Source: Betaproteobacteria bacterium (GTDB taxonomy: Bacteria; Pseudomonadota; Gammaproteobacteria; Burkholderiales; UBA3065). Taken from it: a DNA stretch of 64,000 nucleotides. Every line of letters starts with the position of its first letter. Position 1 is the stretch's first letter. The DNA lies in NCBI GenBank assembly GCA_027490755.1, contig JAIXXL010000005.1:42823-106822 (forward strand), read 5' to 3'. Position numbers and translations under genes: made by a program. Positions 29,733-38,397 of the stretch are shown piece by piece. Under the pieces are notes generated by a model. The model was given only the letters and a program-made list of their open reading frames with translations, ran no database searches and was not told the DNA's origin.

Positions 29733-31052
29733 TCAACTGGCGAGACTCTCCAGCCGCAGCCGGGTGACCCTGCCCACGGTCGTCGCCAGCGCCTCGATGC
29801 GGGCGATGGCGGCGTCGATGTGCTTCTCGCGGGTGATGTGGGTGAGCAGGATGATGTCCGCTTCGCCCTCGCCCTCGGCCGGCTCCTTCTGGATCATCGC
29901 TTCAATGGAAATGCCGTTGTCGGCCAGGATGCGCGCCACGTCGGCCAGCACGCCGGGCTTGTCCTGCACGCGCAGGCGCAGGTAGCAGGCGGTCTCGACC
30001 TCGCTCATCGGCACGATCGGCGTGTTCTCCAGCCGGTCGGCCTGCACCGCCAGGTGCGGCACGCGGTGCTCGGGGTCGGCGGTGTGCAGACGTGTGACGT
30101 CGACCAGATCGGCGATGACCGCGCTGGCGGTCGGCTCGGCGCCAGCGCCACGGCCGTAGTACAGGGTAGCACCCACCGCGTCGCCCTTCACCAGCACCGC
30201 GTTCATCACGCCCTCGACGTTGGCGATCAGGCGCTTGGCCGGCACCAGCGCCGGGTGCACGCGCAGCTCGATGCCACCCGCCACGCGCTTGGTGATGCCG
30301 AGCAGCTTGATGCGGTAGCCGAGCTCCTCAGCGTAGCGGATGTCCTCGGCGGCGAGCTTGCTGATGCCCTCGATGTGGGCCTGCTCGAACTGCACCGGGG
30401 TGCCGAAGGCAATCGCAGACAACAAGGTGATCTTGTGCGCGGCGTCGACACCCTCGATGTCCCAGGTGGGGTCGGCCTCGGCGTAACCGAGGGCTTGCGC
30501 GTCGGCCAGCACATCGGCGAACGGGCGACCGCTGTCGCGCATGGTCGACAGGATGTAGTTGGTGGTGCCGTTGATGATGCCGGCGATCCACTCGATGCGG
30601 TTGGCGGTCAGGCCCTCGCGCACCGCCTTAATGATCGGGATGCCGCCGGCCACTGCCGCCTCGAAGGCCACCGTGACACCCTTCTGCTGCGCAGCGGTGA
30701 AGATCTCGGTGCCGTGCACGGCCAGCAGCGCCTTGTTGGCGGTGACCACATGCTTGCCGTTGGCGATGGCGCGCAGCACAACGTCCTTGGCAAAGCCGTA
30801 GCCGCCGATCAGCTCGACGACGATGTCGATCGAAGGGTCATCGACGATGCTCATGGCGTCGTCGGTGATGCGCACACCCGGCGTGCTGCCGACCACCTCG
30901 CGCGCGCGCTCGAGGTTCTTGTCCGCCACCGCGGTGATGACGATGGGGCGACCGGCGCGACGCGCGATCTCCTGGGCGTTGCGGGCGAGCACCGCAAAGG
31001 TGCCGCCGCCGACGGTGCCGATGCCGAGCAGGCCGACGTGGATGGGCTTCAT
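29733..31052 (-). CDS. hom: Homoserine dehydrogenase
   Basis: A 439-residue enzyme that reduces aspartate semialdehyde to homoserine for threonine and methionine synthesis. The N-terminal NAD(P) domain has GIGTVGGGT; the catalytic domain has [12 protein letters not shown] and the [18 protein letters not shown] signature. A C-terminal ACT domain (about 350-430; [14 protein letters not shown]) is the usual site of threonine feedback. It lies 18 bases after the aminotransferase gene on the same strand, a common betaproteobacterial pair. Confidence 0.96.
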   Translation of the reverse strand: MKPIHVGLLGIGTVGGGTFAVLARNAQEIARRAGRPIVITAVADKNLERAREVVGSTPGVRITDDAMSIVDDPSIDIVVELIGGYGFAKDVVLRAIANGKHVVTANKALLAVHGTEIFTAAQQKGVTVAFEAAVAGGIPIIKAVREGLTANRIEWIAGIINGTTNYILSTMRDSGRPFADVLADAQALGYAEADPTWDIEGVDAAHKITLLSAIAFGTPVQFEQAHIEGISKLAAEDIRYAEELGYRIKLLGITKRVAGGIELRVHPALVPAKRLIANVEGVMNAVLVKGDAVGATLYYGRGAGAEPTASAVIADLVDVTRLHTADPEHRVPHLAVQADRLENTPIVPMSEVETACYLRLRVQDKPGVLADVARILADNGISIEAMIQKEPAEGEGEADIILLTHITREKHIDAAIARIEALATTVGRVTRLRLESLAS

Positions 31053-31070
31053 GGTGTCCTGATAAGCGGG

Positions 31071-32342
31071 TTAAGCGGTGCCGTGCTGCTTGCGGTAGCG
31101 GGCAAAGTGCCGGTCGATGCGCGTCAGCGCCTCGCGCAGGTCGTCCTCGTGCGGCAGGAAGACGATGCGGAAGTGGTCCGGCGTGGGCCAGTTGAAGCCG
31201 GTGCCCTGCACCAGCAGTACGCGCTCGGCCTCGAGCAGATCGAGGATGAAGCGCTGGTCGTCGGCGATCGGGTACATCTTGCGGTCGAGTCGCGGGAACA
31301 GGTACATCGCGCCCTGCGGCTTGACGCAGCTGACGCCGGGGATGCTGGTGATCAGCTCCCACGCCAGGTCACGCTGACGGCACAGGCGACCGCCCGGGGC
31401 CACAAGCTCGCGGATGGTCTGGTAGCCGCCCAGCGCGGTCTGGATGGCGAACTGGCCCGGCACGTTGGAGCACAGGCGCATGCTGGCGAGTATGCCGAGC
31501 CCGTCGATGTAGTCGCGTGCGGCGCGCTTGGCACCGCTGACGATCATCCAGCCGGCGCGGTAGCCGCAGGCGCGGTAGTTCTTGCTCAGGCCGTTCATGG
31601 TGACGAAGACGATGTCGTCAGCCAGCGAGGCGATACTGGTGTGCTGGGCGCCGTCGTACAGGGTCTTGTCGTAGATCTCGTCGGCGAAGACCACCAGCTT
31701 GTGCTGGCGCGCGATCTCGACCAGTTCCCGCAGCACCGGCTCCGGGTAGACGGCACCGGTGGGGTTGTTGGGGTTGATCAGGACGATGGCGCGCGTGTTG
31801 GCGGAGATCTTGCTGCGGATGTCGGCCATATCCGGCATCCAACCGGCACCCTCGTCGCACATGTAGTGGCGCGCCTTGCCACCGCCGAGGGTGACGGCGG
31901 CGGTCCACAGTGGGTAGTCGGGGGCCGGCACCAGCACCTCGTCGCCGCTGTTGAGCAGGCCCTGCATGGCCATGACGATGAGCTCGGAGGCGCCGTTGCC
32001 GACGAAGATCTCGTCGATGGTCACGCCCTGGATGCCCTTCTCCTGAGCATATTGCTGGATCGCCTTGCGCGCCGAGAACAGGCCCTTGCTGTCGGAGTAG
32101 CCGGCGGCCTCGGGCAGGTTGTGGATGACGTCCTGGACGATCTCCTCGGGCGCATCGAAGCCGAACGGGGCAAGGTTGCCGATGTTCAGCTTGATGACGC
32201 GGTGGCCCTCCTCCTCCATCTCGCGCGCGCGGGCGAGCACGGGGCCACGGATGTCGTAGCAGACGTTGGCCAGCTTGGCCGACTTCATGACCAGGCCGGT
32301 GTTGCCGGTGGTCGGGATCTCGCGGTTGATGGGTGCGTTCAT
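31071..32342 (-). CDS. alaA: PLP-dependent aminotransferase, alanine-type (AlaA-like)
   Basis: A 423-residue fold-type I aminotransferase. The PLP lysine is in NGLSKNYRACGYRAGW near residue 254; INPNNPTGAVY and FADEIYDKTLYDG are the cofactor-contact motifs. The close match in architecture to E. coli AlaA (ARMREMEEEGHRVIKLNIGN start region) suggests glutamate-pyruvate transamination, though substrate range cannot be read from sequence. It precedes hom in one operon and is divergent from the small Mth938-like gene. Confidence 0.85.
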   Translation of the reverse strand: MNAPINREIPTTGNTGLVMKSAKLANVCYDIRGPVLARAREMEEEGHRVIKLNIGNLAPFGFDAPEEIVQDVIHNLPEAAGYSDSKGLFSARKAIQQYAQEKGIQGVTIDEIFVGNGASELIVMAMQGLLNSGDEVLVPAPDYPLWTAAVTLGGGKARHYMCDEGAGWMPDMADIRSKISANTRAIVLINPNNPTGAVYPEPVLRELVEIARQHKLVVFADEIYDKTLYDGAQHTSIASLADDIVFVTMNGLSKNYRACGYRAGWMIVSGAKRAARDYIDGLGILASMRLCSNVPGQFAIQTALGGYQTIRELVAPGGRLCRQRDLAWELITSIPGVSCVKPQGAMYLFPRLDRKMYPIADDQRFILDLLEAERVLLVQGTGFNWPTPDHFRIVFLPHEDDLREALTRIDRHFARYRKQHGTA

Positions 32343-32444
32343 GGCATACGGCGCCCAAGCGGGCGTTTGCTTACAAGCCTGCCATGATAGCCTGCCGCGA
32401 ATGTCCGGTCAGCCGGATGACCGTACCCGAACGCACGCAACGCC

Positions 32445-32834
32445 ATGAAACTGCACCTCCACCAAGACGCCGAGCTGTACCTGGTCAGCGCCATCGAGCC
32501 CGCCGCCGAAGGCCGACCGGCCGCCGTGCTGGTGCGCGGCCAGCGCTGGAGCGGCGCGGTGGTGCTGCAGACGCGCAGCGCGCCGGAGGCCTTGCCGGAC
32601 ACCGCATTCGAGCAGCTGGCCGAGCATCACTTCGAGGCGCTGCTGGCGCTGCAACCGGACGTGGTGCTGGTCGGCACCGGCGCCCGACAGCGCTTCGCCC
32701 ACCCGCGGCTGTACGCGGCGCTCACCACGGCGCAGATCGGCGTCGACTTCATGGACACCGCGGCGGCCTGCCGCACCTACAACATCCTCGCCGGCGAGGA
32801 CCGGGCGGTGGTCGCGCTGCTGTTCAACGACTAG
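32445..32834 (+). CDS. Mth938-like (DUF498) domain protein
   Basis: A 129-residue single-domain protein with the Mth938/NDUFAF3 pattern: hydrophobic strands around VVLVGTGARQRF and the conserved C-terminal AACRTYNILAGEDRAVVALLF. The mitochondrial relative is a complex I assembly factor; the bacterial role is not established. It overlaps the convergent ccoH gene by 11 bases. Confidence 0.85.
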   Translation: MKLHLHQDAELYLVSAIEPAAEGRPAAVLVRGQRWSGAVVLQTRSAPEALPDTAFEQLAEHHFEALLALQPDVVLVGTGARQRFAHPRLYAALTTAQIGVDFMDTAAACRTYNILAGEDRAVVALLFND

Positions 32835-33402
32835 GCGGCGGTACCCCGGGCGGCAGCCCGATCGGCTCGCGCACCGGGCCGGTCACGGCAGCCCCGCCCA
32901 CCAGCTGCAGCGGCGCGCTGCCGGCCTGCGCCGGCCAGCGGCCACCCATCCGCCACTCGCCGGCGGCGTCCTGCACCAGCACGTGCCAGCTGGCCTCGCC
33001 GGGGGGCGTGGCGGCACCCACATAGTCACCATCGGGCGCGCGCTGCAGGCGCACGGTCTGGTCCAGACCGGCGCGAGTGGGGTGCGAGAACAGCACCTCG
33101 AGCGACTGCGGCAGCTCGGCCCCGGGCGCGGCGCGCAGACCGACGCGCAGCAGGTGGCCGGCGGCCTCGAAGCGCACGACGCCGGTCAGGCCCATGGCGG
33201 CGGCGGCCTCCTCGCGCCTGAGGACGCGGTTGATCGCCTTGCCCTCCTTGTAATAGTCCTCGACCACCAGCCCGTCGTCGCTCTTCACCGCCAGCCAGAT
33301 GGTGATGACGCCGGCCACCACCACCGCCGAGGGGCCGAGCATCAGCAGCCAGGGGGCGCGGTAGTGGTACCAGGGGCGGGCGGGGGGCGGTGTGGTGGTC
33401 AT
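32824..33402 (-). CDS. ccoH: FixH/CcoH family cytochrome oxidase assembly protein
   Basis: A 192-residue single-pass membrane protein. One transmembrane segment (about residues 18-39) is followed by the family signature GLVVEDYYKEGKAINRVL, then a periplasmic beta-domain. CcoH/FixH is needed for stable assembly of cbb3 oxidase. ATG 33402 is used; an ATG 30 bases upstream is possible. It is the last gene of the cco cluster, 61 bases after ccoG. A Pro-rich C-terminal tail is longer than usual. Confidence 0.85.
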   Translation of the reverse strand: MTTTPPPARPWYHYRAPWLLMLGPSAVVVAGVITIWLAVKSDDGLVVEDYYKEGKAINRVLRREEAAAAMGLTGVVRFEAAGHLLRVGLRAAPGAELPQSLEVLFSHPTRAGLDQTVRLQRAPDGDYVGAATPPGEASWHVLVQDAAGEWRMGGRWPAQAGSAPLQLVGGAAVTGPVREPIGLPPGVPPPSR

Positions 33403-33463
33403 GGTGTGCAAGTGATGTACGGGCGCAGGCATGGACCGCCTGCGGTCCGCTCAGGTTCGGCGG

Positions 33464-34882
33464 CTAGCGGATCAGGAAGGTGGACTTCTCGGTCACCGTC
33501 AGCGTGTCGCCGTCATCCAGCGTAGTCACGGTGAACCGCACGTCGTGCGAGCCCTTCTCCACCTGCTCGGGGTCGACCCGGAGGTAGACGGCGAGGGTGC
33601 GGTCGCCGACCGCCGGCACGTCGAACTCGGCACCCTCCATCGAGGCCATGTCCAGGCTCGGCAGGCCCTCGGCGGCGATGCGGTAGCGGCGCGGGTGCTC
33701 GTCCATGTTGAAGACCTTGATGCGGTACAGGTTCTCGACGCGGCCGTCGGCGGTGGCGCGCGACAGCACCGCGCCCTCGCGCATGACGTTGACGCGGAAC
33801 GGGTCACGGGTAGCGATCGAGAACATCATCGCGCCCACCACCGTCATCAGCACCAGGCTGTAGACGATGACGCGCGGGCGCAGAACATGCGTGTACCAGG
33901 CGCCGGGCGGGCGCTTGCCCTGGATGACGTTCTCGGTGGAGTAGCGGATCAGGCCGCGCGGCATCTGCATGCGGTCCATCACCTGGTCGCAGGCGTCGAT
34001 GCAGGCGCCGCAGCTGATGCACTCGATCTGCAAGCCCTTGCGGATGTCGATGCCGGTGGGGCACACCGAGACGCAGAAGCCACAGTCGACGCAGCTGCCC
34101 AAGCCCTCGTTGCCCTCCTTGCGGCGGGTGCCGCGCGGCTCGCCGCGCTTGGCGTCGTAGGTCACGATCAGCGTGTCGGCGTCGAACATCACGCTCTGGA
34201 AGCGCGCGTACGGGCACATGAACTTGCAGATCTTCTCGCGCAACCAGCCAGCGTTGTAGTAGGTGAAGAAGCCGTAGAACAGGATGGCCACCGCCTCGCC
34301 GCCGAAATCCAGCGTCGGGATGGCCGCCGCCAGCGGACGGATGGCCTGGAAGTAGCCGACGAAGGTGAAGCCGGTCCACAGCGCCACCAGCAGCCAGACC
34401 ACGTGCTTGGAGCCGCGGATGGACAGCTTGCGCGGGCCCCAGGGGGCGGCGTCGAGGCGGCGCTGCTTGGGGCCGTCGCCCTCGATGGCGCGCTCGATCC
34501 AGAGGAAGACCTCGGTGTAGACGGTCTGCGGGCAGGCGTAGCCGCACCAAAGCCGACCGGCCATGGCGGTGAACAGGAACAACCCCAGCGCGCAGGTTAT
34601 CAGCAGGCCGGTGAGGTAGATGAAGTCCTGCGGGTAGAACACCAGCGGGCCCAGATAGAACTTGCGCGTGGCGAGGTCGAACAGTACCGCCTGGCGGCCC
34701 TCCCACTGCAGCCAGGGCACGCCGTAGAACACCAGCTGGGTGAACACCACCAGCGCCACCCGCCAGCTGGCGAACCAGCCGCTGACCGAGTGCGGGTGGA
34801 TGCGCAGGCCGCGCAGGGCGGCGTTGTCGCGCTTGGAGGTGGGCGGCCGGACGGGTACTGCTGCGACTCGCGGCTCGCTCAT
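33464..34882 (-). CDS. ccoG: Cytochrome c oxidase accessory protein CcoG (4Fe-4S)
   Basis: A 472-residue polyferredoxin-like membrane protein. It has several transmembrane helices, the CGYACPQTVYTEVF motif, CKFMCPYARFQ, and two ferredoxin clusters (CVDCGFCVSVCPTGIDI and CISCGACIDACDQVM). CcoG reduces copper for cbb3 oxidase maturation. The C-terminal ~110 residues form an Ig-like periplasmic domain (FixG_C). Its ATG directly adjoins the ccoP stop codon. Confidence 0.95.
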   Translation of the reverse strand: MSEPRVAAVPVRPPTSKRDNAALRGLRIHPHSVSGWFASWRVALVVFTQLVFYGVPWLQWEGRQAVLFDLATRKFYLGPLVFYPQDFIYLTGLLITCALGLFLFTAMAGRLWCGYACPQTVYTEVFLWIERAIEGDGPKQRRLDAAPWGPRKLSIRGSKHVVWLLVALWTGFTFVGYFQAIRPLAAAIPTLDFGGEAVAILFYGFFTYYNAGWLREKICKFMCPYARFQSVMFDADTLIVTYDAKRGEPRGTRRKEGNEGLGSCVDCGFCVSVCPTGIDIRKGLQIECISCGACIDACDQVMDRMQMPRGLIRYSTENVIQGKRPPGAWYTHVLRPRVIVYSLVLMTVVGAMMFSIATRDPFRVNVMREGAVLSRATADGRVENLYRIKVFNMDEHPRRYRIAAEGLPSLDMASMEGAEFDVPAVGDRTLAVYLRVDPEQVEKGSHDVRFTVTTLDDGDTLTVTEKSTFLIR

Positions 34883-35815
34883 CTAGCGCGCCTGGCCCTC
34901 ATTGCGCAGGCCATACACATAGCCGGCCAGCAGGTGCACCTTGGCCGCGCCCAGCTTGTCCTCCTGCGACGGCATCTTGCCGGCGCGGCCCTTGACCAGG
35001 GTCTCGACGATGCTCTCCTGCACCGAGCGGGCGTCGGCGCCCTTGGCGTAGAGCCAGTAGCGGTCGGTCAGGTTGGCCGAGCCCAGCAACTGGTTGCCCT
35101 TGCCGTCGATGCCGTGGCAGGCGGCGCAGACCTGGGCGAACTTGGGCGCGGCCTTGGCGGCCAGGGCGGCGTCGTGCTTCATGCCCGACATGCTCATCAC
35201 GTAGTTCGCCATCTCGACCGCGCCCTGCGGGCCGCCGACCACCGCCTCCTGGCCGCCGTATGCCGGCATCATGGCCTGACGGCCACCCAGGATGGTCTCC
35301 TTGATCTTCTCCGGCGTGCCGCCCCAGATCCAGTCGCCATCGCGCAGGTTGGGGAAGCCGGTGTTGCCGCCGGCGTCCGGGCCATGGCACTGCGTGCAGT
35401 AGGTCAGCCACATGTGCTTGCCCATCTCGCGCGCCTCGGGGTTGGTCGCCACCTCGGCCACCGGCATGGCCAGGTATTTGGCCAGCACCGGGCCGTAGCG
35501 CTCGTCGGCCTGCTTGAGTTCCTGGCCGTGCTGGCCGACGCTGGTCCAGCCCAGCACGCCGGCGTAGCTGCCGAGGCCAGGGTAGAGCGCGAAGTAGCCG
35601 ACGGCGAAGACCACCGTGACGTAGAACAGGCCCTTCCACCATTTCGGCAGCGGGTTGTCCAGCTCGACCAGGGTCTCGTCCCAGCGGTGGTCCAGCTCCT
35701 TGCCCTCGTCGGTGGGCACGTCCTGCGACTTCATCAGCCACAGGCAGCCGATGACGCTGGCAACCACGATCAGGCCCACGTACCAGGCCCAGAAATCGCT
35801 CACAAAATCACTCAT
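34883..35815 (-). CDS. ccoP: cbb3-type cytochrome c oxidase diheme subunit III
   Basis: A 310-residue membrane-anchored diheme cytochrome c. Two transmembrane helices (about 10-30 and 60-80) flank a cytoplasmic loop, and two heme sites are visible, CTQCH at 140-144 and CAACH at 230-234. It passes electrons from periplasmic cytochromes to CcoO and the binuclear centre. It sits 3 bases after ccoQ. Confidence 0.96.
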   Translation of the reverse strand: MSDFVSDFWAWYVGLIVVASVIGCLWLMKSQDVPTDEGKELDHRWDETLVELDNPLPKWWKGLFYVTVVFAVGYFALYPGLGSYAGVLGWTSVGQHGQELKQADERYGPVLAKYLAMPVAEVATNPEAREMGKHMWLTYCTQCHGPDAGGNTGFPNLRDGDWIWGGTPEKIKETILGGRQAMMPAYGGQEAVVGGPQGAVEMANYVMSMSGMKHDAALAAKAAPKFAQVCAACHGIDGKGNQLLGSANLTDRYWLYAKGADARSVQESIVETLVKGRAGKMPSQEDKLGAAKVHLLAGYVYGLRNEGQAR

Positions 35816-35818
35816 CTC

Positions 35819-36001
35819 TCAATCCTCGGTATTGCTGCCGGCGCGCGCGCGGACGGCCGGCCGGTCATCGTCTTCCAGGGGCACGCGGGCGGCCTGCGAG
35901 AACGACTCCTCGCGGCGCGAGCTCCACGCCCACCAGACGATGCCCATGAAGCTGGCGAAGGCCAGCACCGTGAACAGGCTGCGGAAGTCGACCAGGTCCA
36001 T
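35819..36001 (-). CDS. ccoQ: cbb3-type cytochrome c oxidase subunit CcoQ
   Basis: A 60-residue protein with a single transmembrane helix (VLAFASFMGIVWWAW) followed by SSRREESF and an acidic tail, the CcoQ/FixQ pattern. CcoQ stabilises the association of CcoP with the core. It starts within 2 bases of the ccoO stop. Confidence 0.92.
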   Translation of the reverse strand: MDLVDFRSLFTVLAFASFMGIVWWAWSSRREESFSQAARVPLEDDDRPAVRARAGSNTED

Positions 36002-36002
36002 G

Positions 36003-36623
36003 TCAGCGACCGGTCTTCAGCGCCGTGCCCAGCACCTGCAGGTAGGCGATGACGGCGTCTTCTTCGGTCTTGCCGGTGGTCTCCTTCACCGCGTCGCCGA
36101 TCTCGGCGTCGCTGTACGGCACGCCGACACCGCGCAGGGCGCGCATGTGGGCCGGCATCGCGGCGCTGTCGACCAGGCGGTTCTGCAGCCAGGGGAAGGC
36201 CGGCATGTTCGACTCCGGCACCAGGTCGCGCGGCTGGCGCAGGTGGACACGGTGCCAGTCGTCGGAGTACTTGCCGCCGACGCGGTGCAGGTCGGGACCG
36301 GTACGCTTGCTGCCCCACTGGAACGGGTGGTCGTAGACGAACTCGCCCGCCACCGAGTAGTGGCCATAGCGCTCGGTCTCGGCGCGGAACGGGCGGACCA
36401 TCTGCGAGTGGCAGGTGTAGCAGCCTTCGCGGATATAGATGTCACGCCCGGCCACCTGCAGCGCGGTGTAGGGCTTGAGGCCATCGACCGGCTGGGTGGT
36501 GGACTTCTGGAAGAACAGCGGCACGATCTCGACCAAGCCGCCGACGCTGACCACCAGCAGGACCAGGATGACCAGCAGGCCGACGTTCTTCTCGACCAGA
36601 TGATGGGTATTGAACTTGCTCAT
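36003..36623 (-). CDS. ccoO: cbb3-type cytochrome c oxidase monoheme subunit II
   Basis: A 206-residue monoheme cytochrome c with one N-terminal transmembrane helix (about 13-34). The heme motif is CYTCH at 68-72 ([15 protein letters not shown]), and the distal Met region is [11 protein letters not shown] 36623 (MSKFNTHH) is the family start; further upstream sequence belongs to the end of ccoN. It is 10 bases after ccoN. Confidence 0.96.
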   Translation of the reverse strand: MSKFNTHHLVEKNVGLLVILVLLVVSVGGLVEIVPLFFQKSTTQPVDGLKPYTALQVAGRDIYIREGCYTCHSQMVRPFRAETERYGHYSVAGEFVYDHPFQWGSKRTGPDLHRVGGKYSDDWHRVHLRQPRDLVPESNMPAFPWLQNRLVDSAAMPAHMRALRGVGVPYSDAEIGDAVKETTGKTEEDAVIAYLQVLGTALKTGR

Positions 36624-36633
36624 CGTGGTCTCC

Positions 36634-38061
36634 TCAGGCGTGCGCCAGCGTGGCCGGGATGGGCGCGTCGTTGTAGACGCGGGCGTCACCGGCGGTCGCC
36701 GTGCGGAACACGTTGTAGGCCATCAGCAGCATGCCGGTGACGTAGAGCACGCCACCCATGAAGCGGATGAAGAGGAACGGGTAGGTCGCCTTGACCGCCT
36801 CGGCGAAGCTGTAGGTCAGCGTGCCGTCGGCGTTGGTGGCGCGCCACATCAGGCCCTCGGCCACACCGGCGATCCACATGGCGGCGATGTACAGCACCAC
36901 GCCGATGGTCGCCAGCCAGAAGTGGACGTTGATCAGGCGCACGCTCCACATCGCCTCGCGGCCGAACATGCGCGGGATGAGGTAGTACAGCGCGCCGATC
37001 GAGATCATCGCCACCCAGCCGAGCGCGCCCGAGTGCACGTGGCCGACCGTCCAGTCGGTGTAGTGGCTCAGGGCGTTGACCGTCTTGATCGCCATCATCG
37101 GGCCCTCGAACGTGCTCATGCCGTAGAACGACAGCGAGGTGACGAGGAACTTGAGGATGGGGTCGGTGCGCAGTTTGTCCCAGGCGCCCGACAGGGTCAT
37201 GATGCCGTTGACCATGCCGCCCCACGACGGCGCCAGCAGGATCAGCGAGAAGACCATGCCGAGCGACTGCGTCCAGTCCGGCAGCGCGGTGTAGTGCAGG
37301 TGGTGGGGGCCGGCCCACATGTAGGTGAAGATCAGGCCCCAGAAGTGCACCACCGACAGGCGATAGGAATAGATCGGACGGTTGGCCTGCTTCGGCACGA
37401 AGTAATACATCATCCCCAGGAAGCCGGCGGTGAGGAAGAAGCCCACCGCGTTGTGGCCATACCACCACTGGATCATGGCGTCCTGCACCCCGGCGTAGGC
37501 CGAGTAGGACTTGAACAGGCCGGCCGGCATGGCCATGCTCTGGACGATGTGCAGCAGGGCGACGGTCAGGATGAAGGCGCCGAAGAACCAGTTGGCCACA
37601 TAGATGTGCGGCGTCTTGCGCTTGACCAGGGTGCCGAAGAAGACCACCGCGTAGCTGATCCAGACCACCGCGATGAGGATGTCGATCGGCCACTCGAGTT
37701 CGGCGTATTCCTTGCCGCTGGTGATGCCCTGCGGCAGGGTGATGGCGGCGGCGACGATGACCGCCTGCCAGCCCCAGAAGGTGAACGCGGCCAGGCTGTC
37801 GCTGAAGATGCGCGTGTGGCAGGTCCGCTGCACGATGTAGTAGCTGCTGGCGAACAGCGCGCAGCCACCGAAGGCGAAGATCACCGTGTTGGTGTGCAGG
37901 GGGCGCAGGCGCCCGTAGCTCATCCACTCGATGCCATAGGTCATGTCGGGCCAGACCAGCTGGGCGGCGATGAAGACCCCCATCGCCATGCCGACGATAC
38001 CCCAGACCACCGACATCACGGCGAACTGGCGCACCACCTTGTAGTTGTAAGTCTCCTGCAT
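36634..38061 (-). CDS. ccoN: cbb3-type cytochrome c oxidase subunit I
   Basis: A 475-residue heme-copper oxidase with 12 expected transmembrane helices. It contains the proximal heme ligands and the copper-site histidines in [14 protein letters not shown] and [12 protein letters not shown], and the NWFFGAF block typical of CcoN. It reduces O2 with high affinity and pumps protons under low oxygen. AGAGGATGG just before ATG 38061 decides the start. No clear FNR box (TTGAT-N4-ATCAA) is seen in the 126 bases before it. Confidence 0.97.
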   Translation of the reverse strand: MQETYNYKVVRQFAVMSVVWGIVGMAMGVFIAAQLVWPDMTYGIEWMSYGRLRPLHTNTVIFAFGGCALFASSYYIVQRTCHTRIFSDSLAAFTFWGWQAVIVAAAITLPQGITSGKEYAELEWPIDILIAVVWISYAVVFFGTLVKRKTPHIYVANWFFGAFILTVALLHIVQSMAMPAGLFKSYSAYAGVQDAMIQWWYGHNAVGFFLTAGFLGMMYYFVPKQANRPIYSYRLSVVHFWGLIFTYMWAGPHHLHYTALPDWTQSLGMVFSLILLAPSWGGMVNGIMTLSGAWDKLRTDPILKFLVTSLSFYGMSTFEGPMMAIKTVNALSHYTDWTVGHVHSGALGWVAMISIGALYYLIPRMFGREAMWSVRLINVHFWLATIGVVLYIAAMWIAGVAEGLMWRATNADGTLTYSFAEAVKATYPFLFIRFMGGVLYVTGMLLMAYNVFRTATAGDARVYNDAPIPATLAHA

Positions 38062-38187
38062 CACACCATCCTCTCTAACGAAAGCGTTGCTGCCGAACGC
38101 CGACCCGCCGCTCATCACGGGCCGGGCGCAAGCGCACCAGCCACCCGTGGACCGATGCTGGCACGGCCGCCGCGGACCAGACCTGAT

Positions 38188-38364
38188 CTAGCGCAGGTCA
38201 TCCGGCGGCGGAGCCGGCACCGGCCGGTCGTCGTCCATGAGGACCCGGTGCCCCGGGCCCTCGAGATCATCAAACTGGCCGCTGCCTACAGACCACCACA
38301 GCAACCAGAGCACACCGCCGATCAGGGCCACGCTGAGCGGGATGAGGATGTAGAGACTTTCCAT
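38188..38364 (-). CDS. ccoS: cbb3 oxidase assembly protein CcoS
   Basis: A 58-residue protein read directly from the minus strand: MESLYILIPLSVALIGGVLW begins a single transmembrane helix, followed by GQFDDLEGPGHRVLMDDD, the FDDLEGPG-type signature of CcoS/FixS, and a Pro-rich tail. CcoS is needed for heme and copper insertion into the oxidase. It lies 33 bases after ccoI and 126 bases before ccoN. Confidence 0.93.
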   Translation of the reverse strand: MESLYILIPLSVALIGGVLWLLWWSVGSGQFDDLEGPGHRVLMDDDRPVPAPPPDDLR

Positions 38365-38397
38365 GACACCCTCCAGACCGTGCTGCAGCGCAAGACC

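Noticed and set aside
38062..38187. FNR/ANR box before ccoN
   Set aside because: No TTGAT-N4-ATCAA match or near match in the interval.
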